Below are positions 34,600 to 43,845 of a stretch of DNA of 64,000 bases, one piece after another. The notes beneath the pieces are model-generated. The model was not told where the DNA came from. It saw only the letters and a program-made list of their open reading frames with translations, and did not search any database. Positions within the stretch are counted from its first letter, which is position 1. Every line of letters starts with the position of its first letter. The stretch covers positions 1-64,000 of the forward strand of contig NZ_JAVIFT010000007.1 in the NCBI RefSeq assembly GCF_031157355.1. Reading direction: 5' to 3'. The position numbers and the translations under genes are program-made. Origin of the DNA: Hyphomicrobium sp. LHD-15. Its GTDB lineage: Bacteria; Pseudomonadota; Alphaproteobacteria; Rhizobiales; Hyphomicrobiaceae.

Positions 34600-35529
34600 T
34601 CAGGGGGCCGTCGGCAGGGTTTTGACGACACTCGACAAAGGTCGCTCGGTGCCGGCCGCTGGAAGGCCCTTCACATCTTTCTCGATCAGGGCGTCGTATT
34701 CGGCGAGCGTTTTGAGCTCGTCCTTTGCCTTCATCTGCACGACCTTGTAGCCGCCCTCTTTCAGAGCCGCGAGCAAGCCCGGCATGGCCTTCGCCGTATG
34801 AGGCTGGATGTCGTGCATCAAGAGGATGCCTTTGCCCTTCTTTTCGAGGCGCTTCATGATGTTCTTGACGAGTTCCTCGGCCGTTTGGCGCTTGAAATCG
34901 AAGCTGTCGACGTCGGTCGAGAAGACCGCGATGTTACGGCTCGCGAGATGGGCGAGGGTGGAGGAGGAATCGCGCAGATACGGGAAGCGGAAGAACGGCG
35001 CGACCGGACCGCCGACCGCGCGGCGCACGCCGCTGATGCCTTTCTCGATCTCGTCCTTAGCTTCCTGATCGGACTTCTTCCTCATGTCCTGGTGAGACCA
35101 GGTGTGGGTGCCGACCGTGTGGCCGCGATGGGCGACGTCGCGGATGATGTCCGGCAAGCCGATCGCCATCTTGCCCAGGCTGAAGAAGATCGCCTTCGTG
35201 CACTGCTCATCGAGCGCATCGAGAATGGCGCGGGTGGTCTTGACCTGCGGGCCATCGTCGAAGGTCAGAACGACCTCCTTGTCTTGGAGGAAATCGTAAG
35301 CCTTGTAGTGGTCCATGCCGAAGCCGGGGCCGCCGGTGGTGTCGATCTCGACTGTGCGGGTGACGCCGAGCGCATTCGGATTGGAACAACCTTTTTTGGC
35401 TGTCGCGGGAAGAGCCGACGTTTCGGTCGCCGCGGCGGCGGGCGCCGCCTGGGGTGGCGTCTTCTGCCCTTCCCCGGCCATCGCAGTGGTCGCGAACAAA
35501 ACAAGCAGTGTCGAAAGCGTGAAGCGCAT
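34600..35529 (-). CDS. Exported NodB-type polysaccharide deacetylase (paralogue 3)
   Basis: A 309-residue CE4 deacetylase. Signal peptide MRFTLSTLLVLFATTAMA; then an Ala/Pro linker, the family segment LGVTRTVEIDTTGGPGFG, VVLTFDDGP, HTVGTHTWSHQ, FFRFPYLRDS and ILLMHDIQPHTAK. It has no long tail, unlike the paralogues at 6002 and 7213. The ATG at 35529 has GGAGG seven bases upstream; longer starts would add 93 basic residues with no signal character. It lies within a block of envelope genes. Confidence 0.93.
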   Translation of the reverse strand: MRFTLSTLLVLFATTAMAGEGQKTPPQAAPAAAATETSALPATAKKGCSNPNALGVTRTVEIDTTGGPGFGMDHYKAYDFLQDKEVVLTFDDGPQVKTTRAILDALDEQCTKAIFFSLGKMAIGLPDIIRDVAHRGHTVGTHTWSHQDMRKKSDQEAKDEIEKGISGVRRAVGGPVAPFFRFPYLRDSSSTLAHLASRNIAVFSTDVDSFDFKRQTAEELVKNIMKRLEKKGKGILLMHDIQPHTAKAMPGLLAALKEGGYKVVQMKAKDELKTLAEYDALIEKDVKGLPAAGTERPLSSVVKTLPTAP

Positions 35530-35626
35530 CTTTCTTCCTCCCGGCTTTGGCAGCGTTTCTAGCAACAAATCGTGTCGTCGGGGAGACCTTTGGCACGACA
35601 ACGGACGGAGTGTGGGGATAAGAGGA

Positions 35627-35638
35627 GGCAGCGGGCAG
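35627..35638. repeat. GGCAGCGGGCAG intergenic repeat, copy 1
   Basis: Exact GGCAGCGGGCAG in a purine-rich stretch (35621-35653) between two minus-strand genes. The same core occurs at 49839, 56495 (one change) and 62304. Confidence 0.6.
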
Positions 35639-35677
35639 CAGGATGCAGGCAGGAAGAACAGGCGGGTGACCGAGAGG

Positions 35678-36094
35678 CTAAAGCGACTTGCTCGCGACTT
35701 TAGCTTCGAAGCGCTTGGTGTCGACGATGATTCGCGTGTGGCGTGCGGTGCCGATTTTCTCATAGGGATCGCGCGCTTCGATCTCGAAGCTGAGCTTGCG
35801 CCCATCAACCGCCACGAGCGTCGCCTTGGCGGTGACCGACAATCCGGGCGGGGTCGCGGCGGTGTGGCTCACGTCGAGATGCACGCCGAGGGTCGCCTGG
35901 CCAGGGGCGAGATGGCGTTCGACGCAATCGACGGCGGCGGCTTCCATGAGCGCAATCATGCTCGGGCTCGCATAGACGCCGACGCTGCCGCTGCCCACGA
36001 CGGGCGCGGTCAATGCATCGGTGACGAGGGTTGTCGCCTGGCCTTCGATGCCGGGTGCAAGAGGGGCGTGGGGCGGGCGTGAAGGCGTGTCCAT
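35678..36094 (-). CDS. FlK-like hotdog thioesterase
   Basis: A 138-residue hotdog protein. The pattern GVYASPSMIALMEAAAVDCVERHL followed by TLGVHLDVSHTAATPPG resembles fluoroacetyl-CoA thioesterase FlK and its many housekeeping relatives, with the Ser/Thr, Glu and His positions of that active site. The natural substrate in such relatives is usually unknown. It is the upstream neighbour of the third deacetylase, separated by about 150 bases holding a repeat. Confidence 0.85.
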   Translation of the reverse strand: MDTPSRPPHAPLAPGIEGQATTLVTDALTAPVVGSGSVGVYASPSMIALMEAAAVDCVERHLAPGQATLGVHLDVSHTAATPPGLSVTAKATLVAVDGRKLSFEIEARDPYEKIGTARHTRIIVDTKRFEAKVASKSL

Positions 36095-36244
36095 GGGGGT
36101 CTCGCTCTCGGTTTCGCCGAAGACTTTTCATGAAAAGTGCAGCCTGTCACTGCCGGAACAGCGATGCGCGGGGAGGGCGTCTAGGTTGCCTCCATCAGGT
36201 CCACATAACCCGGCCTTGCTCATGGGCCGCAGATGGAGGCATCA

Positions 36245-36496
36245 ATGACGTTTCTTCGCACCGCCGCAGTCGCTGCCGTCACCGCCGCCGTTGCTCTTTC
36301 GCCGCTTGTTGCGGGCGGCGCCTACGCCAAGGGTGGCAAGGAATACTTCGCCGAGACCTATCAGTTCGATCGGCCGATGAACGGCTATCAGGGCTTTTCG
36401 GGCGCCTACCACTGTTCGTACGTCAAAACGCCGAAGACCGTTTGCCTTGCCGGCAAATGCAAGCGGGTTTGGGAGCTTCTCCAGACCTGCCAGTAG
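36245..36496 (+). CDS. Small exported Cys-containing protein
   Basis: An 83-residue protein with a signal peptide (AAVTAAVALSPLVAGGAYA). The mature 55 residues hold four cysteines (YHCSY, TVCLAG, GKCKRV, QTCQ), which could form two disulfides. No family was recognised. GGAGG lies six bases before the ATG at 36245. A clear terminator follows at 36554-36582. Confidence 0.75.
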   Translation: MTFLRTAAVAAVTAAVALSPLVAGGAYAKGGKEYFAETYQFDRPMNGYQGFSGAYHCSYVKTPKTVCLAGKCKRVWELLQTCQ

Positions 36497-36553
36497 ACGC
36501 GCTCCTTCGATACCCCCACTTCCTCCCAGTCCCCTCACGTCAGCACGCTTTCT

Positions 36554-36582
36554 GACCCCGGTCCGTACCGGGGTCTTTTTTT
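36554..36582 (+). terminator. Rho-independent terminator
   Basis: GACCCCGGT (36554-36562) pairs perfectly with ACCGGGGTC (36567-36575) around a four-base loop, followed by seven T. It ends the small exported-protein transcript. Confidence 0.92.
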
Positions 36583-36623
36583 GTGGCGTGCGGTGAGGTG
36601 GGGGCCTGTGACCGGCGGAGGCG

Positions 36624-37745
36624 TCACTGCGTGACGCGAAGCTCCACGCGCCGGTCGAGCTGATAAAGCGCCTCGCCTTTGTAGGCTGTGCGGTTGACGC
36701 CCTCATACGGCTCGGTCTTGCCTTTGGGGGTCAGCTTCAATTCGCCGGCATATCCGCCCTGCCGCAGGATCTGCGAGACGGTGTCGAGGCGCTCACGCGA
36801 GAGATCGAAATTATACTGGTTGGTTCCGCGCTCGTCGGCATGGCCGGTCAGCTCGACGGCGCCGAGACGCTTGAGCGTCAGATACTCGAGCAGGAGATCG
36901 GCGGCGTGCTTGCCTTCCGAGGTAAGGGTCGCTTCGTTGTAGACGAACATGATCGGAACCGGGATCACGGTCGTCTTGCCGGTGCCGGTTGCGTTGCTTT
37001 CTGTGGCCGAAAGACCGGACGCCGTGTTTGCCGTCGTCGCGTTTGACGCAGAACTCACGTCAGCTGTTGCGGGCGCTGCGGGCGGAGACGTCTCGGTTTG
37101 CGCCTGCTTCTCCTGCGCGCGCTCGTTCTTTTGGGCTTCTTCGCGGGCCTCCGAGACGATGGTCTCGAATTTCTTCAGCGCCTCGCCCGCAACCGCGGCA
37201 GCAGAGCGTGCGGCTGCGCCGGCCTGCGGGTCGACGGCGGCGACTTGAGACTTCGGTGCGGCAGCCGGTTCGGCCGGCGGCGTGGCGCTCGCTTCGAAGC
37301 TCAGCTTGGGATCGGTGCCAGCGAACTTGTGCTCGGTGACGATGCTCCATTCGCCGTAGGAGTCGGCTTTCGCGGTGCCTGCCGGCTTTCCGTTCTCGAG
37401 GATGGTGACGTAGCTGTCCGGCGCGGCGCGGCCGGCGAATACGGACGATCCATCCGGCGAGATGCGGGAGATGTCGAGTTCGACGCCGCCTGCGGCCGGT
37501 TTCGCCGCATCGGGCGTGCCGGCGCCGAGTGCTGCCGCGGTTTCGTTGATGACCGCTTCGGGCGTGTCCTTGCGGGGTTGGTCGGCTGCTTGATCACGTT
37601 TATTTGAGGTCGAGGCCGGCTCCTCTTGCTGCGTCCGCTCGGCGATCAGCCAGGGCAGCGGCACGCCAAAATGGGCCGCGGCGAAAATCGCCGCCACCCC
37701 GGAAATGATCAGCAAAAGCAAACCTAGCGCCGCGCGCTGCAGCAT
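36624..37745 (-). CDS. OmpA-family peptidoglycan-binding membrane protein
   Basis: A 373-residue protein with one N-terminal TM helix (ALGLLLLIISGVAAIFAAAHF). A beta-rich middle domain (GGVELDISRISPDGSSVFAG, WSIVTEHKFAG) resembles an Ig-like/LysM-associated domain. A low-complexity linker follows, then a C-terminal OmpA domain (about 265-373) with ELTGHADERGTNQYNFDLSRERLDTV. The Asp and Arg of that segment normally bind diaminopimelate in peptidoglycan. The ATG at 37745 has GAGG upstream. It probably ties the inner membrane to the wall. Confidence 0.9.
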   Translation of the reverse strand: MLQRAALGLLLLIISGVAAIFAAAHFGVPLPWLIAERTQQEEPASTSNKRDQAADQPRKDTPEAVINETAAALGAGTPDAAKPAAGGVELDISRISPDGSSVFAGRAAPDSYVTILENGKPAGTAKADSYGEWSIVTEHKFAGTDPKLSFEASATPPAEPAAAPKSQVAAVDPQAGAAARSAAAVAGEALKKFETIVSEAREEAQKNERAQEKQAQTETSPPAAPATADVSSASNATTANTASGLSATESNATGTGKTTVIPVPIMFVYNEATLTSEGKHAADLLLEYLTLKRLGAVELTGHADERGTNQYNFDLSRERLDTVSQILRQGGYAGELKLTPKGKTEPYEGVNRTAYKGEALYQLDRRVELRVTQ

Positions 37746-37906
37746 TGCCACCTCAGTCTGGATCATGAAGTCGAGGGCGTACGATGATCCAGGTTTGGGG
37801 ACTTATCAAGGCTGCAAAGCGGGTTTCTCCGCAGGCGCGAAGCGAAATGAGGCGCGAAGGTAAAATCCTCAGGATTGTTCCTTCGCGCCCCCTTCAGGTT
37901 GCCAGA

Positions 37907-38512
37907 TCAGCCCTTGTTGTCGGGGGCCGGTGCGTCCTTCTCGTTGTCGGGGCCGCGATCGTGCTTGTCGCCGTGATCCCGGTGGCGCTTCCAGTCCCCC
38001 TTGCCGCGGCGCGGGGCGAGCTTGGCTTTCTGCTCATCGGAGAGCGCGGCGTAGAACTTCTCGGCCGCTGGGCGATAGGTTTTCAGCGCATCGAGAGACG
38101 CCTCTAGGCCGACCTGGGTCTGGGCGAGACGCTCGATCGGCGAGCGGTTCGGGCGGTCTCCTTCAGCCGAAGGCTCCGGCTTCTTGGGGCAAGCTTCGCT
38201 CAGCTTGGTGGCGGCCGCGCGCGTTGCGGTCTTGAACTCCTCGAACGCGCCCTTCTGATCGTCGGTCGGCTTCACGCGGTGCTCGAGGCGTACCAGCATG
38301 ATGTCTGCGAACTCGGTTCCGTCACCACGGCAGATACGTCCGTGCGGGCCGCCGAAGCCAAGACCCAGGATGCCCGCGCCGCCGCCGTGCGAGAAGTGAT
38401 GGCGTCCCTTATGTCCGTCCCAATGGCCGCGCTGGGCGACGGCGCCGGCCGCAGCAAGGCCGACGGTGGCGGCTGCGACGCCGGCCAGAATGTACTTACC
38501 TTTACGTGTCAT
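37907..38512 (-). CDS. Exported LTXXQ-motif (Spy/CpxP-like) protein
   Basis: A 201-residue protein with a signal peptide (YILAGVAAATVGLAAAGAVA) and a His/Gly-rich segment (HKGRHHFSHGGG) that might bind metal. A helical Spy/CpxP-type core follows, with two LTxxQ-like motifs, VKPTDDQKGAFEEF and YAALSDEQKAKL. The tail is charged and low in complexity. Family members act as periplasmic chaperones or stress sensors. AAGGAG lies ten bases before the ATG at 38512. No two-component system is adjacent. Confidence 0.85.
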   Translation of the reverse strand: MTRKGKYILAGVAAATVGLAAAGAVAQRGHWDGHKGRHHFSHGGGAGILGLGFGGPHGRICRGDGTEFADIMLVRLEHRVKPTDDQKGAFEEFKTATRAAATKLSEACPKKPEPSAEGDRPNRSPIERLAQTQVGLEASLDALKTYRPAAEKFYAALSDEQKAKLAPRRGKGDWKRHRDHGDKHDRGPDNEKDAPAPDNKG

Positions 38513-38689
38513 ATGCTCGTTCTCCTTGCTCGATCGGCGCGCGGCCCGAGGGCCGATCTCCGGCGGGGGTCCGGTAGCGCCGTCTTGCAAGAAAGAACGG
38601 GGGAGGCGCGCATTTCCGTCGCGGCTCCGTTCGTGCTGATCACAAGGTTATTGTTACACACAGTGACAAACGCAGCGCTCGTCGCTTGT

Positions 38690-38725
38690 AAGAAATGCGG
38701 CGCCGAAGTGGCTTCGGCGCCGCAT
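38690..38725 (-). terminator. Hairpin terminator downstream of 38792-39157
   Basis: ATGCGGCGCCGAAG (38695-38708) pairs perfectly with CTTCGGCGCCGCAT (38712-38725), a 14-bp stem with a three-base loop. On the minus strand it is followed by TTTCTT, so it most likely ends the minus-strand gene. Confidence 0.75.
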
Positions 38726-38791
38726 GATCGCGCGTAATGAGCGAAAACCCCGGATGATGGATCGCTTTCATGCTGCCCGGTCCGGCACTTC

Positions 38792-39157
38792 TCACTTGCA
38801 GGCGAGAAGATCCCGAGAGCCTGCCTCGTCGGTTACGGTGAGCGTGTCGCCGGAGACGGTGAGCGTGAAGTCGTAGGGCTCGGCGTTGCCTTCGACGGTG
38901 CAATCCGACTTCACCTTCCATTCGCCGTCGGCGCCGTCCACCGATTTGAATTTGCAGTGCGTCTCATGTTGATCGTAGCCGTCCTTCGAAAGCACGAGCG
39001 GGGCTTCCTGCCTCTCTTGTGCCACCTTGCATTGGCCAAGATCAGACGCCCAGGTGCCGACATAGGCGGGATCGGCCGCGTGCGCGGAAGCGGACGCAAG
39101 GAGGGCGGCAGCCAAGGTGGCCAAGCCGACCGAGCGTTTGATTGTTGTCGTGCGCAT
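38792..39157 (-). CDS. Small exported protein of unknown function
   Basis: A 121-residue protein. Signal peptide SVGLATLAAALLASASAHA; mature part AYVGTWASDLGQCKVAQERQ, a central DGYDQHETHCKFKSV and a last strand ending LLACK. Four cysteines and alternating strands suggest a small disulfide-bonded beta-barrel. GGGAGA precedes the ATG at 39157. It is divergent from the SRPBCC gene. No function is assigned. Confidence 0.75.
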   Translation of the reverse strand: MRTTTIKRSVGLATLAAALLASASAHAADPAYVGTWASDLGQCKVAQERQEAPLVLSKDGYDQHETHCKFKSVDGADGEWKVKSDCTVEGNAEPYDFTLTVSGDTLTVTDEAGSRDLLACK

Positions 39158-39312
39158 GCGTTGGTCTCCCGATGTCAATGTTCGCCCGCGGGCGTATGTG
39201 CCGCTTAGGCAAGCGTCTCGGACGCGATTGTGTCAAGAGGTAGGCCGGGTGGCGTGGGCCGACGCAGGATGCTATGTGGTCGCAAAACCCAGTGGAGCGG
39301 TAGGAATATTCG

Positions 39313-39849
39313 ATGCTTAAACGGATCTTGCTTGTGATTGTCGCGGTCGTGCTCGCGTTCGTCGGGTACGTCGCGCTTCAACCTTCGACGTTTAGCATCG
39401 AGCGCGCCGCGATCGTCGTTGCGCCGGTCGAACGGGTATTCGCGGAAGTGAATGATTTCCACAATTGGCAGCAGTGGTCGCCTTGGGCGAAGCTCGATCC
39501 CGACGCGAAGGCGACGTTCGAAGGGCCTGCTTCCGGCGAAGGCGCGATCTTTCGCTGGGCGGGCAACGACAAGGTGGGCGAGGGGAGCATGACGCTGCTC
39601 GAAAGCCGACCCAACGAGCACATCAAGATCCGGCTCGATTTCGTGAAGCCATGGGCCGGCACGAATGCGACCAACTTCACCTTCAAGCCCGATGGTCCGC
39701 GTACGATCGTGACGTGGACGATGTCGGGCGAGCAGGGCTTTCTGCAGAAAGCGATCTGCGTGTTCATGAACCCCGACAAGATGGTCGGCGGGCAGTTCGA
39801 AAAGGGTCTCGCCAATCTGAAGCAATTGGCCGAGGGCAAGAGCGGCTGA
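39313..39849 (+). CDS. SRPBCC (START/polyketide cyclase-like) family protein
   Basis: A 178-residue protein with one N-terminal membrane helix (ILLVIVAVVLAFVGYVAL). An SRPBCC domain follows: ERAAIVVAPVERVFAEVNDFHNWQQWSPWAKLD, GSMTLLESRPNEHIKIRL and TIVTWTMSGEQGFLQKAICVF. These helix-grip folds bind hydrophobic ligands. TAGGA precedes the ATG. It is convergent with the DUF72 gene. Confidence 0.88.
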   Translation: MLKRILLVIVAVVLAFVGYVALQPSTFSIERAAIVVAPVERVFAEVNDFHNWQQWSPWAKLDPDAKATFEGPASGEGAIFRWAGNDKVGEGSMTLLESRPNEHIKIRLDFVKPWAGTNATNFTFKPDGPRTIVTWTMSGEQGFLQKAICVFMNPDKMVGGQFEKGLANLKQLAEGKSG

Positions 39850-39862
39850 TCGCGGCTGGCTT

Positions 39863-40759
39863 TCAGGTTTTCTTTTTGGTCTTCTTGATTGCTGTTTTTG
39901 CAGCCGGCAGCTTTTCGGGTGGCGGGGTCGCATCAGGCGTTCCAATTGCGCCGTCGATCGATTGCATGAAGGCCTGAGCGGCGGTCGGCGCGCGGATCTT
40001 TCCGCCGTGAATGAAATAAACGAAGACGTCGCGCGGGCGACGCTCGTTCGTCTGCGCCGGCGCGGCGCAGTCCTTGGCGACGCGTTCGGGCAGGCCGCCC
40101 TCGGCCCAGGTTTGTGCGGCGTCGACCCAGCTTGCGAGGTCTCTCTTCGGATAGCAGGTCGGATTGTCGTCTTCGCCTTTCTGGAGGCGTGCATAGACGA
40201 AGTCCCCGACGAGATCGGAGATCGCGGGATAGGTAGGATGATCGGCGTAGACGACGGGTATATTGAAACTGCGAACGAGCGTGACGAAGGCCTCATCCTT
40301 GAACGACGGATGGCGAACCTCGACGGTGTGACGCAGCTTGGTTCCGTCGAACTTTTCCGGCAGCAATTCGAGGAAGGCGCCAAAGTCGGCGGCGTCGAAT
40401 TTCTTGGTGGGTGCGAACTGCCAGAGAATGGGGCCTAGCTTCTCGGCGAGCATGGTGGGTCCGGAGTCGAGAAAGCGTTTGATCGAGTCGCCGGCCTCGG
40501 CGAGTACGCGCCGGTTGGTCGCGAAGCGCGGTCCCTTGAGCGAAAACACGAAGCTTTCTGGCACGTCCTTGGCCCATTTGGCGAAGGTGGCGGGTGTCTG
40601 AGAGCGATAGTATGTGCCGTTGACCTCGATGGTGGACAGCGCGCGGCTCGCGAACTGCAGCTCCTTGGCTTGGGGAAGCTTTTCCGGATAGAACACGCCG
40701 CGCCAGGGCTCGAAGGTCCAGCCTCCGATGCCGGCTCTGATGGTTCCGCGCTTGCTCAT
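39863..40759 (-). CDS. DUF72 (YecE-like) protein
   Basis: A 298-residue TIM-barrel-type protein of the DUF72/YecE family: IRAGIGGWTFEPWRGVFYPEKLPQ, IEVNGTYYRSQTPATFAKWA, FSLKGPRFATNRRVL and LLPEKFDGTKLRHTVEVRHPSF. Motifs and length are normal for the family; the biochemical role is unknown. The C-terminus ends in a Lys-rich tail. GGAGGTCGCTC lies right before the ATG. Confidence 0.92.
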   Translation of the reverse strand: MSKRGTIRAGIGGWTFEPWRGVFYPEKLPQAKELQFASRALSTIEVNGTYYRSQTPATFAKWAKDVPESFVFSLKGPRFATNRRVLAEAGDSIKRFLDSGPTMLAEKLGPILWQFAPTKKFDAADFGAFLELLPEKFDGTKLRHTVEVRHPSFKDEAFVTLVRSFNIPVVYADHPTYPAISDLVGDFVYARLQKGEDDNPTCYPKRDLASWVDAAQTWAEGGLPERVAKDCAAPAQTNERRPRDVFVYFIHGGKIRAPTAAQAFMQSIDGAIGTPDATPPPEKLPAAKTAIKKTKKKT

Positions 40760-40933
40760 GAGCGACCTCCGCTGGCGCTCTTATACGACGTCCAGCCTTC
40801 GCCTTGGAAATGCTATCGGAGGCCGTTTAGTTCATGTGGACGCGACAACCTGCCGGTTGTCCGCAATCCCGGGTGGCGCCATCTGATGTGATAAGGTGCT
40901 TCGGCCAGGCGGCTGATTGGTGCGGATGAGCTT

Positions 40934-41914
40934 ATGCAAACGGCCGATGAAACCTTTGCGCTGAGCGAGAGGCTGGTTCCGCCCACGGAGCGCGGGCAAC
41001 GCGCTTTCTGGATTGCGCTCGGTGTGGCCTTCCTTTGCCATGCGGCTCTTTTCGTAGAACTTGCGCGCAACGTTTCGCAACGAACGCTCGGCGATCGCTC
41101 GGGCGTCGATAATGCGATCTCGGTTGAGCTTGTCACCTCGGCCGATCTCAAGAGCCTCGAATCCGTTGCGTCCCCGCCTCCGGGTGCACCGGCGCCTCCG
41201 CCCGCAGCCGCGCCGAAACCTGCGGAGCCTGCCCCCGAGCCGCCGAAGCCCGAAGCCTCGCGGCAGGAAGCTCCGCCCGAGCCCGCTCCCAAGGCGGCAG
41301 AGCCACCTCCGCTCGCTCCTTCCGAACCCAAGCCGCAAGAGCCTCCGGCCGAGGCGAAGTCGGCGCTACGGGATTTCGAGACCACGTTGCCGGATCTCGC
41401 GACGGTGCCGCAGCCGACCGAGCAACCCGAGAAGGCTGAGCCCCAGAAAAAGGCCGAGCCTACACCTACGCCGCCAGAGAAAGCAGCGGAGCCTGCCAAG
41501 CCCGCCGAGGCGGCCGCGAAGCCTTCGCCGCCAGCCAAGAAGAAGCCGCAGCAGGAGGCGCGTCTGCAGCCAACGCCGCGCGATCTCATGAGTGCGCCGC
41601 CCGGACGTTCCGCGGCCGCGACGCGCCCGCCGGGGATCACACGCTCGGGCGAAAACGACGAGTTCGGACGTGCCGTTCTGCGGGCCCTCCGGCAGACGAT
41701 GCCGCCGCCCCAGGGACAGTTGGGTCGGGTGACGGTGCGTCTTCTCCTGACCGAGAACGGCGATCTCGCGCAGGTGCAAGTGCTCGAGCCATCGGGGATC
41801 GGCGGGCTCGACCAGAGCGTGGTGTTTGCAACGCGGCAGACCTATTTTCCGCTGCCGCCCTACAAGTCGACGGCCGTCGACCGGACGTTCGTGATCACTT
41901 ACGTCTACCGCTGA
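40934..41914 (+). CDS. TonB-family energy transducer
   Basis: A 326-residue protein. One TM helix (about 24-42), a Pro/Glu/Lys/Ala-rich periplasmic spacer of about 200 residues typical of TonB, and a C-terminal TonB domain (about 245-326) with QLGRVTVRLLLTENGDLAQV, SGIGGLDQSVVFATRQTYFPLPPY and a final FVITYVYR. It would pass proton-motive force from an ExbBD complex to outer-membrane receptors. No exbB/exbD is adjacent, but a TonB-dependent receptor lies 2 kb downstream. Confidence 0.9.
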   Translation: MQTADETFALSERLVPPTERGQRAFWIALGVAFLCHAALFVELARNVSQRTLGDRSGVDNAISVELVTSADLKSLESVASPPPGAPAPPPAAAPKPAEPAPEPPKPEASRQEAPPEPAPKAAEPPPLAPSEPKPQEPPAEAKSALRDFETTLPDLATVPQPTEQPEKAEPQKKAEPTPTPPEKAAEPAKPAEAAAKPSPPAKKKPQQEARLQPTPRDLMSAPPGRSAAATRPPGITRSGENDEFGRAVLRALRQTMPPPQGQLGRVTVRLLLTENGDLAQVQVLEPSGIGGLDQSVVFATRQTYFPLPPYKSTAVDRTFVITYVYR

Positions 41915-42071
41915 GCGCTGGCACATTAGCCCCCACGCATTGTCGCTCCACCGACGGTACCTTTGCCTGAGAAAATGGCCCGCGAATTCCGCGAATAATC
42001 AGCGCAAACAAATAATTAAGCATCTTCTCTAAGCAATGCTTCATGCAATTCGTACACTTTGATTGCTTTGA

Positions 42072-43769
42072 ATGTTTCTAAGCGCTCTTAGGCCGTCGGC
42101 GCGGCCCGAGTTTCTGATTCAACCCGGTTCTCCCTCGGCGAAATTTATGACACGCACGTTGCGCTTTCCAACCGTTTCGAGAGAGCTGGTGGGGCTCACC
42201 GCTCAAATCGCCTTCACCGTTTTCGTGGTTCATCTGACCGTGCTGGCGTTGTTGCCTGCCGATCCCGATACGATTGCTTTGCCGGCCGGGCGTACGATAG
42301 ATGCCGCGCTGATCGCGATGTTCGGCGCGCCGCTCATCTGTTTCTGGATCGTAAGGCCGTTCGTGCTTGCCGCACTCACGGCAAACCAGGAGCTCAAGCG
42401 CGTCGCAACCACACTCGACGATGCGCTCCGCTCCAAGAATGCGCAGGCCGAACAACTTGCGTCAGCGGTCGCGCGCCTCAAGCTGCAGCGGATGATCCTC
42501 GATCGACTGGCGATCCTGTCCGAGACCGATCAGCGTGGCCTCATCACCGACGTCAACGACAACTTTTGCGAGATCAGCGGTTATGCCCGCGAGGAGCTGA
42601 TCGGGCGCACGCACGGGATCGTCAACTCCGGCCATCACCCCAAGGAGTTCTGGAAAGACATGTTCGCGACGATGGTGCGCGGGGATGTATGGCAGGGCGA
42701 GGTTTGCAATCGCGCGAAGGACGGCAAAACCTATTGGGTTCATTGCATCAACATGGCGGTGCGAACCGCCGACGGAGCGCTCAAGGGCTATATGAGCCTG
42801 CGCATGGACATCTCGGAGAACAAGGCGATCCAATCGCAGCTCAAAGAGCAGAACGTAAAGCTCGATGCGGCGCTCAAGCACATGTCACAGGGGCTTGTGA
42901 TGTTCGATGGCGAGCAGCGCCTCGTCATGTGCAACGAGCGATATGCGGCGATGTACGGGATACCCGCCCATCTGCGCGTACCCGGCACGCCACTGACTGC
43001 CGTCATCGACAATCATGTGGCGACCAATATCTACAAGGATGGGATGCCGGCCGACTATCTTCCGGACCGCATCCAGGACGTTTCGCTTGTGAAAGAGAGC
43101 CTGCATGCGCTCTCCGATGGCAACTCGATCGCTGTGGTGCGCAGCCCGATGGAGGGTGGTGGCTGGGTGTCGACGCACGAGGACATCACGCACAGGATTC
43201 GTCTCGAGGATCGCATCAAGCATCTCGCGCTTCACGATGGCCTGACCGATCTTCCTAACCGGATACTGTTGCGTGAGCGGCTCGAGCAAGCGCTCGCCGC
43301 GGCCCAACCCGATGAGAGCGTGTCGGTGCTGTACCTGGATCTCGATCGGTTCAAGCAGGTGAACGATACGCTTGGCCATGCGGCCGGCGATGCGCTGCTG
43401 ATCGCGGTTGCTGCGAGAATCCGGAGTTGTGTCAGGAAGACGGATACGGTGGCGCGCATCGGCGGCGACGAGTTCGTTGTCGTACAGGCTTCGAACGATC
43501 CTTTGAACGAGGCCGCGCTTTTGGCAGAACGTTTCGTCGAGAAAATTTCGGCGCCCTACGAGATCCTAGGCCATCAAGTGCATGTGGGCGTGTCGATTGG
43601 TATCGCGGTTGCGCCTCGCGATGGGACCAGCAAGGAGCAGCTGCTTCATCACGCGGACCTCGCCCTCTATCGCTCGAAGGAAACGGGGCGGCGTACCTAC
43701 AATTTCTTCGATCCCAAGTTGACCGGATTGCGGCAGCCGGTGCAATCCGCTGTCAACACGGCTGCGTAG
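42072..43769 (+). CDS. Membrane diguanylate cyclase: two PAS-type sensors and a GGDEF domain
   Basis: A 565-residue signalling protein. Two N-terminal TM helices (AQIAFTVFVVHLTVLALLP and AALIAMFGAPLICFWIV) are followed by a PAS domain (DQRGLITDVNDNFCEISGYAREEL) with PAC-like end, then a PAS-7-like domain (HMSQGLVMFDGEQRLVMCNER). A GGDEF domain ends the protein. The active motif GGDEF is at residues 464-468 and the inhibitory RxxD site is present (RKTD, five residues before). It should make cyclic di-GMP with product inhibition. The start is uncertain; ATG 42147 is an alternative. Confidence 0.93.
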   Translation: MFLSALRPSARPEFLIQPGSPSAKFMTRTLRFPTVSRELVGLTAQIAFTVFVVHLTVLALLPADPDTIALPAGRTIDAALIAMFGAPLICFWIVRPFVLAALTANQELKRVATTLDDALRSKNAQAEQLASAVARLKLQRMILDRLAILSETDQRGLITDVNDNFCEISGYAREELIGRTHGIVNSGHHPKEFWKDMFATMVRGDVWQGEVCNRAKDGKTYWVHCINMAVRTADGALKGYMSLRMDISENKAIQSQLKEQNVKLDAALKHMSQGLVMFDGEQRLVMCNERYAAMYGIPAHLRVPGTPLTAVIDNHVATNIYKDGMPADYLPDRIQDVSLVKESLHALSDGNSIAVVRSPMEGGGWVSTHEDITHRIRLEDRIKHLALHDGLTDLPNRILLRERLEQALAAAQPDESVSVLYLDLDRFKQVNDTLGHAAGDALLIAVAARIRSCVRKTDTVARIGGDEFVVVQASNDPLNEAALLAERFVEKISAPYEILGHQVHVGVSIGIAVAPRDGTSKEQLLHHADLALYRSKETGRRTYNFFDPKLTGLRQPVQSAVNTAA

Positions 43770-43791
43770 ATCGCGGTGTGTGGGCTGGAAC

Positions 43792-43826
43792 AAAAAAGAG
43801 CGCCGCAAACGCCGCGGCGCTCTTTC
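43792..43826. terminator. Bidirectional Rho-independent terminator
   Basis: AAAGAGCGCCGC (43795-43806) pairs perfectly with GCGGCGCTCTTT (43813-43824), with A and T runs at both ends. It lies between the diguanylate cyclase and the convergent TonB-dependent receptor gene. Confidence 0.9.
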
Positions 43827-43845
43827 TTCATTCGGACGTGGGAAA

